Shown here: positions 42,901 to 50,201 of the stretch, piece by piece
Numbering within the stretch: the stretch's first letter is position 1
Layout of the letters: each line of letters begins with the position of its first letter
Assembly: GCA_934546745.1 (NCBI GenBank)
Contig: CAKTDV010000009.1
Location: 1-64,000, forward strand
From: an uncultured Desulfovibrio sp.
GTDB taxonomy: Bacteria; Desulfobacterota; Desulfovibrionia; Desulfovibrionales; Desulfovibrionaceae
Length of the DNA stretch: 64,000 nucleotides
Direction: 5' to 3'
Translations under genes and position numbers: made by a program
The notes under the pieces: generated by a model
The model's input: the letters and a program-made list of their open reading frames with translations, nothing else
The model's database searches: none
Told to the model about the DNA's origin: nothing

Positions 42901-43145
42901 CGAGATCCGTCGTGCATGAAATCCAGTGTTTCATGTGGAACATTGAGTTTGTAGAAGCCGCTTTCTTCGTCAAAAAGAAGCTGCTCCTTGAGCTCTTGTC
43001 GCCATTGCGGATGGGTGAAATCTCCAGTGCCAAGGATGTTAATGCCTTTGCATTGCGCCCACGCGGCAAGGTGGCGTGGTGTAAGCTGTTTGCTGGTGGC
43101 GCGTGAAAAACGGGAATGGATGTGCAGATCGGCAATAACACTCAT
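39915..43145 (-). CDS. EndoQ-like PHP endonuclease fused to UvrD helicase
   Basis: 1076 residues. Residues 1 to about 430 match endonuclease Q, which nicks DNA at deaminated bases: PHP metal motifs DLHIHSRFSRA (6-16), LGTGDFTHP (38-46) and SNSDAHSG (222-229), and a zinc-finger pattern with C289, C305 and C308. After a linker (about 435-475) comes a complete SF1 helicase: AGPGAGKT (495-502), VDEAQD (687-692), GDPDQAIYGFRGA, MTLHASKGLEF and YVGLTRA. Its start overlaps the methyltransferase stop. It could both find and unwind uracil or hypoxanthine sites. Confidence 0.88.
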   Translation of the reverse strand: MSVIADLHIHSRFSRATSKQLTPRHLAAWAQCKGINILGTGDFTHPQWRQELKEQLLFDEESGFYKLNVPHETLDFMHDGSRNEQSTPLFCLQTEISSIYKRAGKTRKVHNLVFMPTLEDAEKLSQRLAHIGNLASDGRPILGLDSHDLLEIVLETSPDAALIPAHIWTPWFSLFGSKSGFDTIEECFADLSPHIFALETGLSSDPAMNRLVSALDGYALVSNSDAHSGANLGREANLFDGHVTYRTLFASLRAAARRTPEASPDCRFLGTMEFYPEEGKYHLDGHRACGVVLEPEEAHRLNGICPVCGKPLTIGVLHRVWELADRREAPALPAEPEARPLIPLPELLGEILGVGSGSRKVQQRYAALLRDLGPDLDILCRMPIERIRASWDVLGEAIARMRRGDVIRQGGYDGEYGVVRVFSPEEQAELGGAPKRASLLPSRKTTSSRSHPQPSPARAITATRDTPTPEPASPTFSAEQQIALDAGPHPVLVLAGPGAGKTRVLVGRLRRLLSQGTAPEHLLALTFTRRAAAEMRDRLAGDTAEAPLPRCDTLHGYAWSLLHKALPECTLLPDNAARSLFAAANPALSSEECRRLWDVIQLEREQGRHLDALPRETREAASRYMASKERDHHLRVDYADLPAWLLLHRAAPHTAEAAEAAASWLPPRLREAARTTYDAVPAHVLVDEAQDLSPVQLSLIRALLPPNGDGFFGIGDPDQAIYGFRGAEGQNEKTFRQYWPALQVLRLGVSYRASQAVLDMAQNLLQGHGHCGSLTAAHPQAAFLHLFAAPDEQSEARWIARHAAALIGATSHSLLDTSRQTALDAALSPGDIAVLVRLRAQIPPLRAALEHAGVPCAAPEEAPFWQDPLCAAVLRDLCELPRASELSGETRCLPPLPRHKGTLPLPADLAVWLAEHASVDPALLSGGPWQEMCRLWKECGSWPPLLERIALLQDRDLVRGKAEHVQLMTLHASKGLEFRAVFLPGLEEGLLPLRRSALGMRADNGDASLEEERRLLYVGLTRAARGVFASYCKRRRLYGKEWHLPPSPFLPLVQEYCRVTVLKPHTRREQRPISLL
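42927..42942. other. parS-like site 2
   Basis: TGTTTCATGTGGAACA, one mismatch to TGTTTCACGTGNAACA. It lies inside the EndoQ-helicase gene, in the codons for NVPHETL. Confidence 0.5.
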
Positions 43146-43942
43146 GGCGAACCCTCAAGAAAGGGGCAGAAGGAAAGCGCCTGTGCTGTCCAGCGTGTCC
43201 CTGTGTCATGGTCTGAAGGATGCAGGTAAAGAGCTTCTTCCAGTGCGATGTCATGGCTGGCGTCCCGGCGTGCTTCCAGAAGAATCCGCCTTGCCGGTGT
43301 TCCGATGCGAGGATGCACCGGTAGAAGACGGCGAATACCCAGATGATTCTCTGAGCATGCCTTGAAAAGACGCGGGAGGACGCGGGCATCATAGATGCAG
43401 CAAAAAAAGCCTTTGTGGCATAATACTCTTGTGGCGCTGAAACAGAAATCGTGCAACGTTCCGTCACTGCCGCGCCGGGCCATATCCGCAAGAGCGCTGG
43501 AGGAAGCCCTTCCATCGCCTTCTTCCCCGTAGGGGGGATTGGCAAGAACAAGACTTGCGCCCTTTCTTCCCTGCGGATACGTCGCCAGAAGCTCCCGGCA
43601 CCGCCGGAGGGTTTCGCGTTCTGGAAGGAAGCCATCCAGAATAGTCAGGCGATCCGTCAGCTCCAGGTGGAGCGCATTCTCCCGTGCCGCGTTTGTGAGA
43701 GGCGGGGCCTGCTCCACGCCCACTCCGTAACTGTCTTCCTGGAGCAGGGCGACAGCCAGCAGGGCCGCGCCGGCGCCACAGCCAAGCTCCAGAAAAGGGC
43801 CGCGCTTTGGCGGAGGGAGCCCGCGCAGCGTATGCGCCGCAAAGGCTGCCAGCAGGAGGGCATCCACACTGAAACGGGCGCAGCCCACGGGTTGTGTCAG
43901 GCCAGCAGGGAAGCGTTGGCGGGCATTGCGGCGTTCCGTCAT
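43142..43942 (-). CDS. TrmN6-like SAM-dependent methyltransferase
   Basis: 266 residues. SAM-binding LELGCGAGAALLAVA and the adenine-N6 motif NPPY (in VLANPPYGEEG). The N-terminal QPVGCARFSVDALLLAAF is like the tRNA1(Val) A37 methyltransferase YfiC/TrmN6. The target is inferred from this likeness. Four bases overlap the EndoQ-helicase start, so the two are co-translated. Confidence 0.82.
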   Translation of the reverse strand: MTERRNARQRFPAGLTQPVGCARFSVDALLLAAFAAHTLRGLPPPKRGPFLELGCGAGAALLAVALLQEDSYGVGVEQAPPLTNAARENALHLELTDRLTILDGFLPERETLRRCRELLATYPQGRKGASLVLANPPYGEEGDGRASSSALADMARRGSDGTLHDFCFSATRVLCHKGFFCCIYDARVLPRLFKACSENHLGIRRLLPVHPRIGTPARRILLEARRDASHDIALEEALYLHPSDHDTGTRWTAQALSFCPFLEGSP

Positions 43943-43971
43943 GGTATCTGTCCGGTTGCGAAAGGCGCGTA

Positions 43972-46158
43972 TCAGAGAAGCGCGCCTTCCCAGTTGAACA
44001 GGCTTTGGCGGCGGGTTTCGGGGAGAGTCTGCGGGGGATATTCCTCAAAATGCGCAAAGAAACTGTACCCTGCGGCGGTAAGCTCCTGACGTTTGGCGGT
44101 CAGATCCAGCGGCCAGCCGGGATACAGCCAGACGTTGCCGCCATAGGTCCTTGCCCAGAAGACTTCCCCTTTGGGGCTGACAAACGGCTCGTTGCTCTTG
44201 ATTCCCAGCAGACCGAAGCGGCTTATACCGACGGGCCAGAAGCCGGACAGAACCATTCCCAGGGGGAGGGGGCTTTGCCCTGGCAGGGCAAGAATATCCC
44301 CGGCGGCCAGTTCCGGGCTGATGAAGGCGCCCGAAAAGCCCATGCGCGCCAGCATACCCAGCGCGGGCGCATTGGCGATATTGCAGAAGGGGCCAGCCAG
44401 CAGATCCAGCATCCCCTTGTCGCCGTGGATATCGTCTTTTTGCGTGGCGTGCAGGTTTTCCAGCAGAGGCGCGGGGAAAAGATCGCGCTGCCAGGGAGCG
44501 TTGCAGACGAAATGCCGCGCCCCTTCCCGGCAGAGGCGGGCAATGGCGCGGCGCAGCCCATCCTCTTCCTCTGGCCAGAGGACGGGCGGCAGCCACCAGC
44601 ATATTCTGGGAGCAACAGTGCGGGAGATCGCCGCCGTGCGCGGGGATAGCCACAAGGCCATGAACTGGTTGCGGCTGCCGCGCGTCTCCCTGCCTTGCGG
44701 CAGGCCGGGGCGAACAACCATATCCGGGCGCGGGCGCGGCCTGGCGGTCATGGGACGGGGGAGGCGCGGGGCTTCCTCGACCATGCGCGATGTCCGGACG
44801 GGCATGCTTTCCAGCCGTGCCTGCCAGTCTCGCAGCAGATGCAGCAGTTCCGGTTCGCGGCGATCAATGAGAAAGACAGGCGTACCCGTCTTGGGAGTTT
44901 TGTGCCTGGGGAGGCGTAATTGCAGGGTTCCCGCCTTGGGAATGCGGCGGGTGACGGGCAGGGTCGCGTGCCATCGTTCGTCCTCGACGCCGATGCGCAG
45001 ATAATCCCGCGGCAGCAGCTCAAAGTGCGGTTTGAGGATGACCTGGCCTTCAGGCGTGATTTTGATTTTGCCCGCCAGCAGACCTGAGCTTGTCTGCCCG
45101 GAAGGATCCGTGGGAACCGTCTGTCTCCCCTGCGGCAGGAAGCGCGCCCGGCTGCTGGGACGGCCCAGAGCCATTTGCAGAATGGCTTCCGCATCTTTGC
45201 GGGCACGCGGTTCATGAGAGTGATCGCGCAGCATCCGGTAGGCCGTGACGACATGATAGACGTAGTGCGGTCCTTTTTTGCGGCCTTCGATTTTCCATGA
45301 GGCCAGATGCGGAATGCCGCGCAGCGTTCTTGCCAGCACGTCCAGCGACAGATCCAGACAGGAGAAGAAGCGCCCGTCGCGTCCCTTGCCCGTTTTTTGC
45401 GGACGGCGGTTGCGCTCCCGCGTGGTGTGTCCGTGGCGTCTGTCTTCGGGGTTCCCCTGATGCGCGTTGCGTTCCGCCTGACGTTGCAAGGTCTGTACGG
45501 CGGATCCTCCCTGATGATAGACGCGGCGGCAGGGCTGCACGCAGCGTCCGCGCAGGCCGCTCTTGCCTCCCATATAACTGGACCAGTAGCAGCGCCCGGA
45601 AACGCAATAGCACAATGCGCCGTGAACGAAGCATTCCAGATCCAGCCCGGAGGGGCAGGCTTCGCCCATGAGGCGGATTTCGTCGATGGACAGTTCGCGC
45701 GGCAGAATGACGCGGTCCGCGCCCAACGATCGGGCCGTCAGAAGCGCCTGCGGATGGGTAAGATTTGCCAGCGTGGAGAGAAAAAGCCCCCCGGTGAAAC
45801 CTGCCTGCCGGGCAATGTCCAGAAAGGCGATGTCCTGTACGATGAGGCCGTCAGGAGCGACCTGCCGGGCCAGGCGCGCAATCATGCGGTAGGCCGCGGC
45901 GGGTTCGCCGGGTTTGAGCAGCGTATTCATGGCGACATAGACCCGCGCGTTCTCGGCGTGGGCCAGATCTGTCAGGCGGGACAGTTCCGCAAGACCAAAA
46001 TTTTCAGCCTGCATACGGGCGGAAAAATGTTTCAGTCCGAGATAGACGGCATCCGCGCCCGCGGCAAGCGCCGCCAGAAAGGAGGGGGTATCGCCCGCGG
46101 GTGCAAGAATTTCCGGGAGGGTTTCCGCGATGTCGGCGGGAACAGCGTGATCAGGCAT
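43972..46158 (-). CDS. U32 family peptidase-like protein
   Basis: 728 residues. N-terminal TIM-barrel-like part (PEILAPAGDTPSFLAALAAGADAVYLG) and the U32 Cys signature around GALCYCVSGRCYWS and GRCVQPCRR. Members such as RlhA hydroxylate rRNA cytidine and others act on collagen or ubiquinone. The large C-terminal domain suggests the RlhA-like group. A basic insert of about 45 residues rich in R, Q, H and N follows the Cys signature. It overlaps the epimerase stop by eight bases. Confidence 0.85.
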   Translation of the reverse strand: MPDHAVPADIAETLPEILAPAGDTPSFLAALAAGADAVYLGLKHFSARMQAENFGLAELSRLTDLAHAENARVYVAMNTLLKPGEPAAAYRMIARLARQVAPDGLIVQDIAFLDIARQAGFTGGLFLSTLANLTHPQALLTARSLGADRVILPRELSIDEIRLMGEACPSGLDLECFVHGALCYCVSGRCYWSSYMGGKSGLRGRCVQPCRRVYHQGGSAVQTLQRQAERNAHQGNPEDRRHGHTTRERNRRPQKTGKGRDGRFFSCLDLSLDVLARTLRGIPHLASWKIEGRKKGPHYVYHVVTAYRMLRDHSHEPRARKDAEAILQMALGRPSSRARFLPQGRQTVPTDPSGQTSSGLLAGKIKITPEGQVILKPHFELLPRDYLRIGVEDERWHATLPVTRRIPKAGTLQLRLPRHKTPKTGTPVFLIDRREPELLHLLRDWQARLESMPVRTSRMVEEAPRLPRPMTARPRPRPDMVVRPGLPQGRETRGSRNQFMALWLSPRTAAISRTVAPRICWWLPPVLWPEEEDGLRRAIARLCREGARHFVCNAPWQRDLFPAPLLENLHATQKDDIHGDKGMLDLLAGPFCNIANAPALGMLARMGFSGAFISPELAAGDILALPGQSPLPLGMVLSGFWPVGISRFGLLGIKSNEPFVSPKGEVFWARTYGGNVWLYPGWPLDLTAKRQELTAAGYSFFAHFEEYPPQTLPETRRQSLFNWEGALL

Positions 46159-47161
46159 AGCGGTAGTATTCCTTGAACCACCTTACGAAGCGGGCGATCC
46201 CTTCGGCCAGGGGCGTCACCGGCGCAAAGCCGGTGAGCGAGGCCAGCGCGTCGATGCTGGCCCAGGTGGCTTCCACATCGCCCGGTTGCATGGGCAGCAG
46301 ATGCCGTTTGGCCTTTTTGCCCAGCGCGTCTTCCAGGGTGGCGATAAAGTCGTTGAGCGCGACAGTCTGATTGTTGCCGATATTGAAAATACGCCACGGA
46401 GCGGCACTGGAGGCCGGATCGGGGTGCCCGGCGTCCCAGTCCGGCGTGCGCGCTGGCGGCAGGAGGAGCAGGCGCGCCACGCCTTCCACAATATCGTCAA
46501 TATAGGTAAAATCGCGGCGCATATGCCCATTGTTGAAAACCTTGATGGGCTCGCCGCGCATGATGGCATGGGCGAAGAGCTGCAGCGCCATGTCCGGACG
46601 CCCCCACGGGCCATAGACGGTAAAGAAGCGCAGCCCCGTGCAGGGAAGGTTGAACAGATGGCTGTAGGCATGCGCCATGAGCTCGTTGCTTTTCTTGGAA
46701 GCCGCATAGAGGCTTACCGGATGATCCACGTTGTCATGTTCCGAAAAGGGCTGATGCGCGTTCAGGCCATAGACGGAAGAGGAGGAGGCAAACACCAGAT
46801 GCCGCACGCCGGTCTGGCGGCAGCCCTCAAGGATATTGCCAAAGCCGACAAGGTTGGAGGAAATATAGGAGGCGGGGTTGATCAGGCTGTAGCGGACGCC
46901 CGCCTGCGCGGCCAGATTGACGGCATGGCTGAAGCCTTCCCGCCGGAACAGATCCGCCATGCCCGCACCGTCGGCCAGATCCAGCTTTTCGAAGCGGAAG
47001 TTTCCATTGTCCGCCAGCCGGGCGAGCCTGTCCTGTTTCAGACGGACATCGTAATAGTCGTTGAGATTGTCGATACCAACAACGGTATGTCCGTCCGCCG
47101 TCAGACGGCGGGAGAGATGGAAGCCGATAAAACCGGCCGCGCCGGTAACAAGCACATGCAT
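46151..47161 (-). CDS. UDP-glucuronate 4-epimerase-like SDR enzyme
   Basis: 336 residues from the ATG at 47161. GAAGFIG at 7-13, IDNLNDYYD, AAQAGVRYSLINP, the SSSSVYG strand and YAASK (YXXXK). This set fits UDP-glucuronate/galacturonate 4-epimerases of capsule and LPS pathways. The product is probably UDP-galacturonate. It has no neighbouring polysaccharide cluster apart from the surface-carbohydrate gene at 52180. Confidence 0.88.
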   Translation of the reverse strand: MHVLVTGAAGFIGFHLSRRLTADGHTVVGIDNLNDYYDVRLKQDRLARLADNGNFRFEKLDLADGAGMADLFRREGFSHAVNLAAQAGVRYSLINPASYISSNLVGFGNILEGCRQTGVRHLVFASSSSVYGLNAHQPFSEHDNVDHPVSLYAASKKSNELMAHAYSHLFNLPCTGLRFFTVYGPWGRPDMALQLFAHAIMRGEPIKVFNNGHMRRDFTYIDDIVEGVARLLLLPPARTPDWDAGHPDPASSAAPWRIFNIGNNQTVALNDFIATLEDALGKKAKRHLLPMQPGDVEATWASIDALASLTGFAPVTPLAEGIARFVRWFKEYYRYA

Positions 47162-47207
47162 GGCGATCTCCTTCTGCGTCATGAACGGGGCCGCGACTGG
47201 CGGCGTT

Positions 47208-47251
47208 GCCCGCGCGCGGCGGAAAAAACGCGCTTCTCTCTGTGTGCGGGC
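47208..47251. repeat. intergenic palindrome, copy 3
   Basis: GCCCGCGCGCGGCGGAAAAA opposite TTCTCTCTGTGTGCGGGC. It is a diverged member of the family at 15037 and 29824. It lies upstream of the epimerase, in the 362-base gap 47162-47523, which otherwise holds nothing I can identify. Confidence 0.45.
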
Positions 47252-47523
47252 GCGGTTCTCCATTTCCCATCGTCCGCCAGAGCGGTCGCGTTTTCAACGT
47301 GAAACCGCTCCAAGAAGGTACGTCAGAAGGCGGGCGCGGGCAAGAGGGCTTGTGAGGCCCGTGCAAGGCGGCTATCATGGAGCATATGTGTCCATCACTT
47401 TTTTGCGAGGGTAGCAGTTTGGATAGACATTCCCTGCCGTCTCACGGTATGCGCGCCGATGCGGGCTGGACTTTCGCTCGTCCGGCCTCCCGTCTCTATC
47501 GTTCCGATCCCGGAAAGGATGCC

Positions 47524-48270
47524 ATGTGGTATATGTTTATTGCGGTCGTGCTGCTGGAGCTGGCCGTGGCTGTGGTCGCCATGCTCTGCGGCATCATGGG
47601 GGCGGAACCGGCGGTTCCCGGAGGGGCGCCTGTTGTGCGGTTTCCCTGGCTGGGCTGGGGGGTCGGCGCGGTTGTCGCGCCCGTGGCGCTTTTTCTTCTG
47701 CTGCAGCTTTCCAGCCTTGTGTTGACCAAGGCCCTGGACGGTTCCGTGGAGGCCGCGCCAGAGGCGCCGGACGCCAACCTTGTCCCGCAACGTGTGCGCC
47801 GCTTCTATGCCTGTGTGCGCCATGCGCCGGTGGTTGTTCTGCTGGTCTGTCTGCTGTTGCTGGGCGCGGCCATGATCTTCCTTGGCGATTTCTGGGAAGC
47901 CGTACGCCTTGCGGGCGGCGCGCTGACGCCCTATGTGCCGTGGTTTGTGGGTGGCGCGGCCGCCTTTTTGGCTGTGGGCTATCTGGGGCGTCTGTTTTTC
48001 GTCTTTCGCCATCGCCAGATGGAGCAGGAGTACGCCTTTCGGCGTGAGGTTCTGGAAAAGACGGGCATCGTCCTCGTCAGCAAGAACAGTGTGCCGCTGG
48101 CCCCCGCGGGACAGGGGATCGAAGCCTTGCCCGGCGGGGGGTATCAGATGACGGATTCCCCGGCGCTTCCTCCCGCCGTCTCACCGGAAAGTCCGGTGGC
48201 TCCCGATGTCGCCGATACCGGCGATGTGGTCGATGTGGACGACGGGGATGTGCGCCCTGCAAGGAACTAA
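47524..48270 (+). CDS. membrane protein of unknown function
   Basis: 248 residues from the ATG at 47524, with AAAGGA before it. About four membrane segments: residues 3-25, 42-66, 100-124 and 136-158. After residue 160 a cytoplasmic-looking tail, then a P/D/V-rich end (PPAVSPESPVAPDVADTGDVVDVDDGD). I recognise no family. The frame is open upstream to 47377 but only this start has a ribosome-binding site. Confidence 0.6.
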   Translation: MWYMFIAVVLLELAVAVVAMLCGIMGAEPAVPGGAPVVRFPWLGWGVGAVVAPVALFLLLQLSSLVLTKALDGSVEAAPEAPDANLVPQRVRRFYACVRHAPVVVLLVCLLLLGAAMIFLGDFWEAVRLAGGALTPYVPWFVGGAAAFLAVGYLGRLFFVFRHRQMEQEYAFRREVLEKTGIVLVSKNSVPLAPAGQGIEALPGGGYQMTDSPALPPAVSPESPVAPDVADTGDVVDVDDGDVRPARN

Positions 48271-48281
48271 GCGCCTGGTAT

Positions 48282-48317
48282 GGGGACGGAAGCCTTCCCG
48301 GGAAGGCTTCCGTCCCC
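48282..48317. terminator. perfect 36-base palindrome between convergent genes
   Basis: GGGGACGGAAGCCTTCCC followed directly by its exact complement, an 18 base-pair stem with no loop in the DNA. It separates the plus-strand membrane protein from glmS and is probably a two-way terminator. Confidence 0.65.
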
Positions 48318-48324
48318 CGGACGG

Positions 48325-50151
48325 TTATTCCACGGTAACGCTCTTGGCCAGATTCCGCGGCTGATCGACATCTTTGCCAAGATAGTCGGCGGTTTCGTAG
48401 CTGAAGAGCTGGAGAGCGGGCAGCGCCATGAAGGAAGAGAAGGGCGCGGGCATGGCGGGAATTTCCCAGATGTCGTCCGCATCCAGCGCAGCGCCGGGAT
48501 TGGTCAGCGCGATGACCTTGCCCTGTCTGGCCTGCACCTCCACAATATTGGAACGCACCTTGGGAAAGAGCCTGTCGTCAAGAGCCAGCGCGAACGTGGG
48601 GAAGGAGGGATCAATCAGCGCGATGGGGCCGTGCTTCATTTCTCCGGAGGCGTAGCCTTCGGCGTGGATATAGGAAAGCTCCTTGAGCTTGAGCGCCCCT
48701 TCCAGCGCCAGGGCATGGCAGAGGCCGCGTCCCAGATAGAAAAAGTTACGGGCCTGCGCATAGCGGCGGGAAAGTTCGCGCGCCCGCTCGTGCATGGCGG
48801 GAAGCGCGGCTTCCAGCGCGGCGGGCAGGACATTGAGCTGGCGGATATGGGTGGCTGCCCTGTCTGCGGAGAGACGCTGCCGCCGTTGCCCCCAGAAGAG
48901 CGCGATGAGCGTCAGCGCCAGCATCTGGCTGCACATGGCCTTGGTGGAGGCGACGCTGATTTCCGGCCCGGCCTGCGTGTAGAAGACGGCCGACGCCTCG
49001 CGGGCGATGCTCGATCCGACGGCATTGCAGAGTCCCAGCACGGAGATGCCCCTGGTACGGGCGATGCGCAGGGCGGCGAGAGTGTCCGCTGTTTCGCCGC
49101 TCTGGCTGATGACCAGCGCCATGTCGTTCCGGGCCAGCGGCAGATGATCGCGGTAGCGGAATTCCGACGCTATCTCCACCTGGGTGGGGATGCCCGCCCA
49201 GGATTCCAGAAGCTGTCGCGCCCAGAGCCCCGCATGGTAGGAAGTACCGCAGGCAACGATATGCAGGCGTTCGGGCACGGGAAGCCCCTCCAGCTCCGCA
49301 AGGGCAATGCCGTTGCCGTTTTCATTGACGCGTCCTGTCAGTCCGTCGCGAAGCACACGGGGCTGCTCGAAGATTTCCTTGAGCATGAAGTGCCGGTAGC
49401 CGCCTTTCCGCGCCGCCTGCATGTCCCACTGTATGGTCTGGAGCGCGCGCGCCACAGGCGACAGATCCTCAATCCGCATGATGGCATGGTCTGTGGCCGT
49501 TGCGCGGATAAGTTCCCCGTCCTCAAGAAAGAGGACCTCGCGCGTGTAGGGGAGAAAGGCGGGAATATCGGAAGCGATGAAATTCTCACCCGCGCCCGCG
49601 CCGAAAACAAGAGGGGCGGACATACGCGCCGCATAGAGCGTATTGGGTTCGTCCATGCTCAGAAGGCAGACGGCGTAGGCGCCGTGAACCTGACGCAGGG
49701 CGGCGGCAAAGGCATGGAGGATGTCCGGCGCCGTTTTGCGGCATTCCTCAATCAGATTGACGAGGACTTCCGTATCGGTTTCAGAGTGAAAGACATAGCC
49801 TTTGGTCAGCAGGTCTTCCTTGATCTGCTGGTAGTTTTCAATGATGCCGTTGTGGACAAGGGCAATGTTGCCGCTGTTGGAGAGATGCGGATGCGCGTTG
49901 CGCTCGGCGGGAACGCCGTGCGTTGCCCAGCGCGTGTGCCCCATGGCCGTTGTCGCCATGGTGACGGGGCGCTGGGCCAGTTTGTCTTCCAGCGCGGACA
50001 GCTTTCCCGGCGCGCGCGCGATGTGCAGTTTGCCGCACTGGGTGTAGGCAATGCCCGCGGAATCATAGCCGCGGTACTCCAGACGGCGCAGGCCTTCGAC
50101 GACAACAGGAACAGCCGGACGGTGTCCGGTATAACCGATAATGCCGCACAT
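48325..50151 (-). CDS. glmS: glutamine-fructose-6-phosphate aminotransferase
   Basis: 608 residues from the ATG at 50151. Makes glucosamine-6-phosphate for peptidoglycan and LPS. The N-terminal glutaminase has C2 (MCGIIGYTG) after Met removal, and two SIS isomerase domains follow (VACGTSYHAG, SQSGETADT). The C-terminus ends NLAKSVTVE, as usual. No glmS ribozyme is apparent upstream. Confidence 0.97.
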   Translation of the reverse strand: MCGIIGYTGHRPAVPVVVEGLRRLEYRGYDSAGIAYTQCGKLHIARAPGKLSALEDKLAQRPVTMATTAMGHTRWATHGVPAERNAHPHLSNSGNIALVHNGIIENYQQIKEDLLTKGYVFHSETDTEVLVNLIEECRKTAPDILHAFAAALRQVHGAYAVCLLSMDEPNTLYAARMSAPLVFGAGAGENFIASDIPAFLPYTREVLFLEDGELIRATATDHAIMRIEDLSPVARALQTIQWDMQAARKGGYRHFMLKEIFEQPRVLRDGLTGRVNENGNGIALAELEGLPVPERLHIVACGTSYHAGLWARQLLESWAGIPTQVEIASEFRYRDHLPLARNDMALVISQSGETADTLAALRIARTRGISVLGLCNAVGSSIAREASAVFYTQAGPEISVASTKAMCSQMLALTLIALFWGQRRQRLSADRAATHIRQLNVLPAALEAALPAMHERARELSRRYAQARNFFYLGRGLCHALALEGALKLKELSYIHAEGYASGEMKHGPIALIDPSFPTFALALDDRLFPKVRSNIVEVQARQGKVIALTNPGAALDADDIWEIPAMPAPFSSFMALPALQLFSYETADYLGKDVDQPRNLAKSVTVE

Positions 50152-50201
50152 GGTATGATCTCCTTGGCAGGGGTAATCTGATGACGCATCCGCGTAGCGC
50201 G

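Noticed and set aside
50152..50201. glmS ribozyme
   Set aside because: The gap between ppiD and glmS is only 50 bases, too short, and no core sequence is seen.
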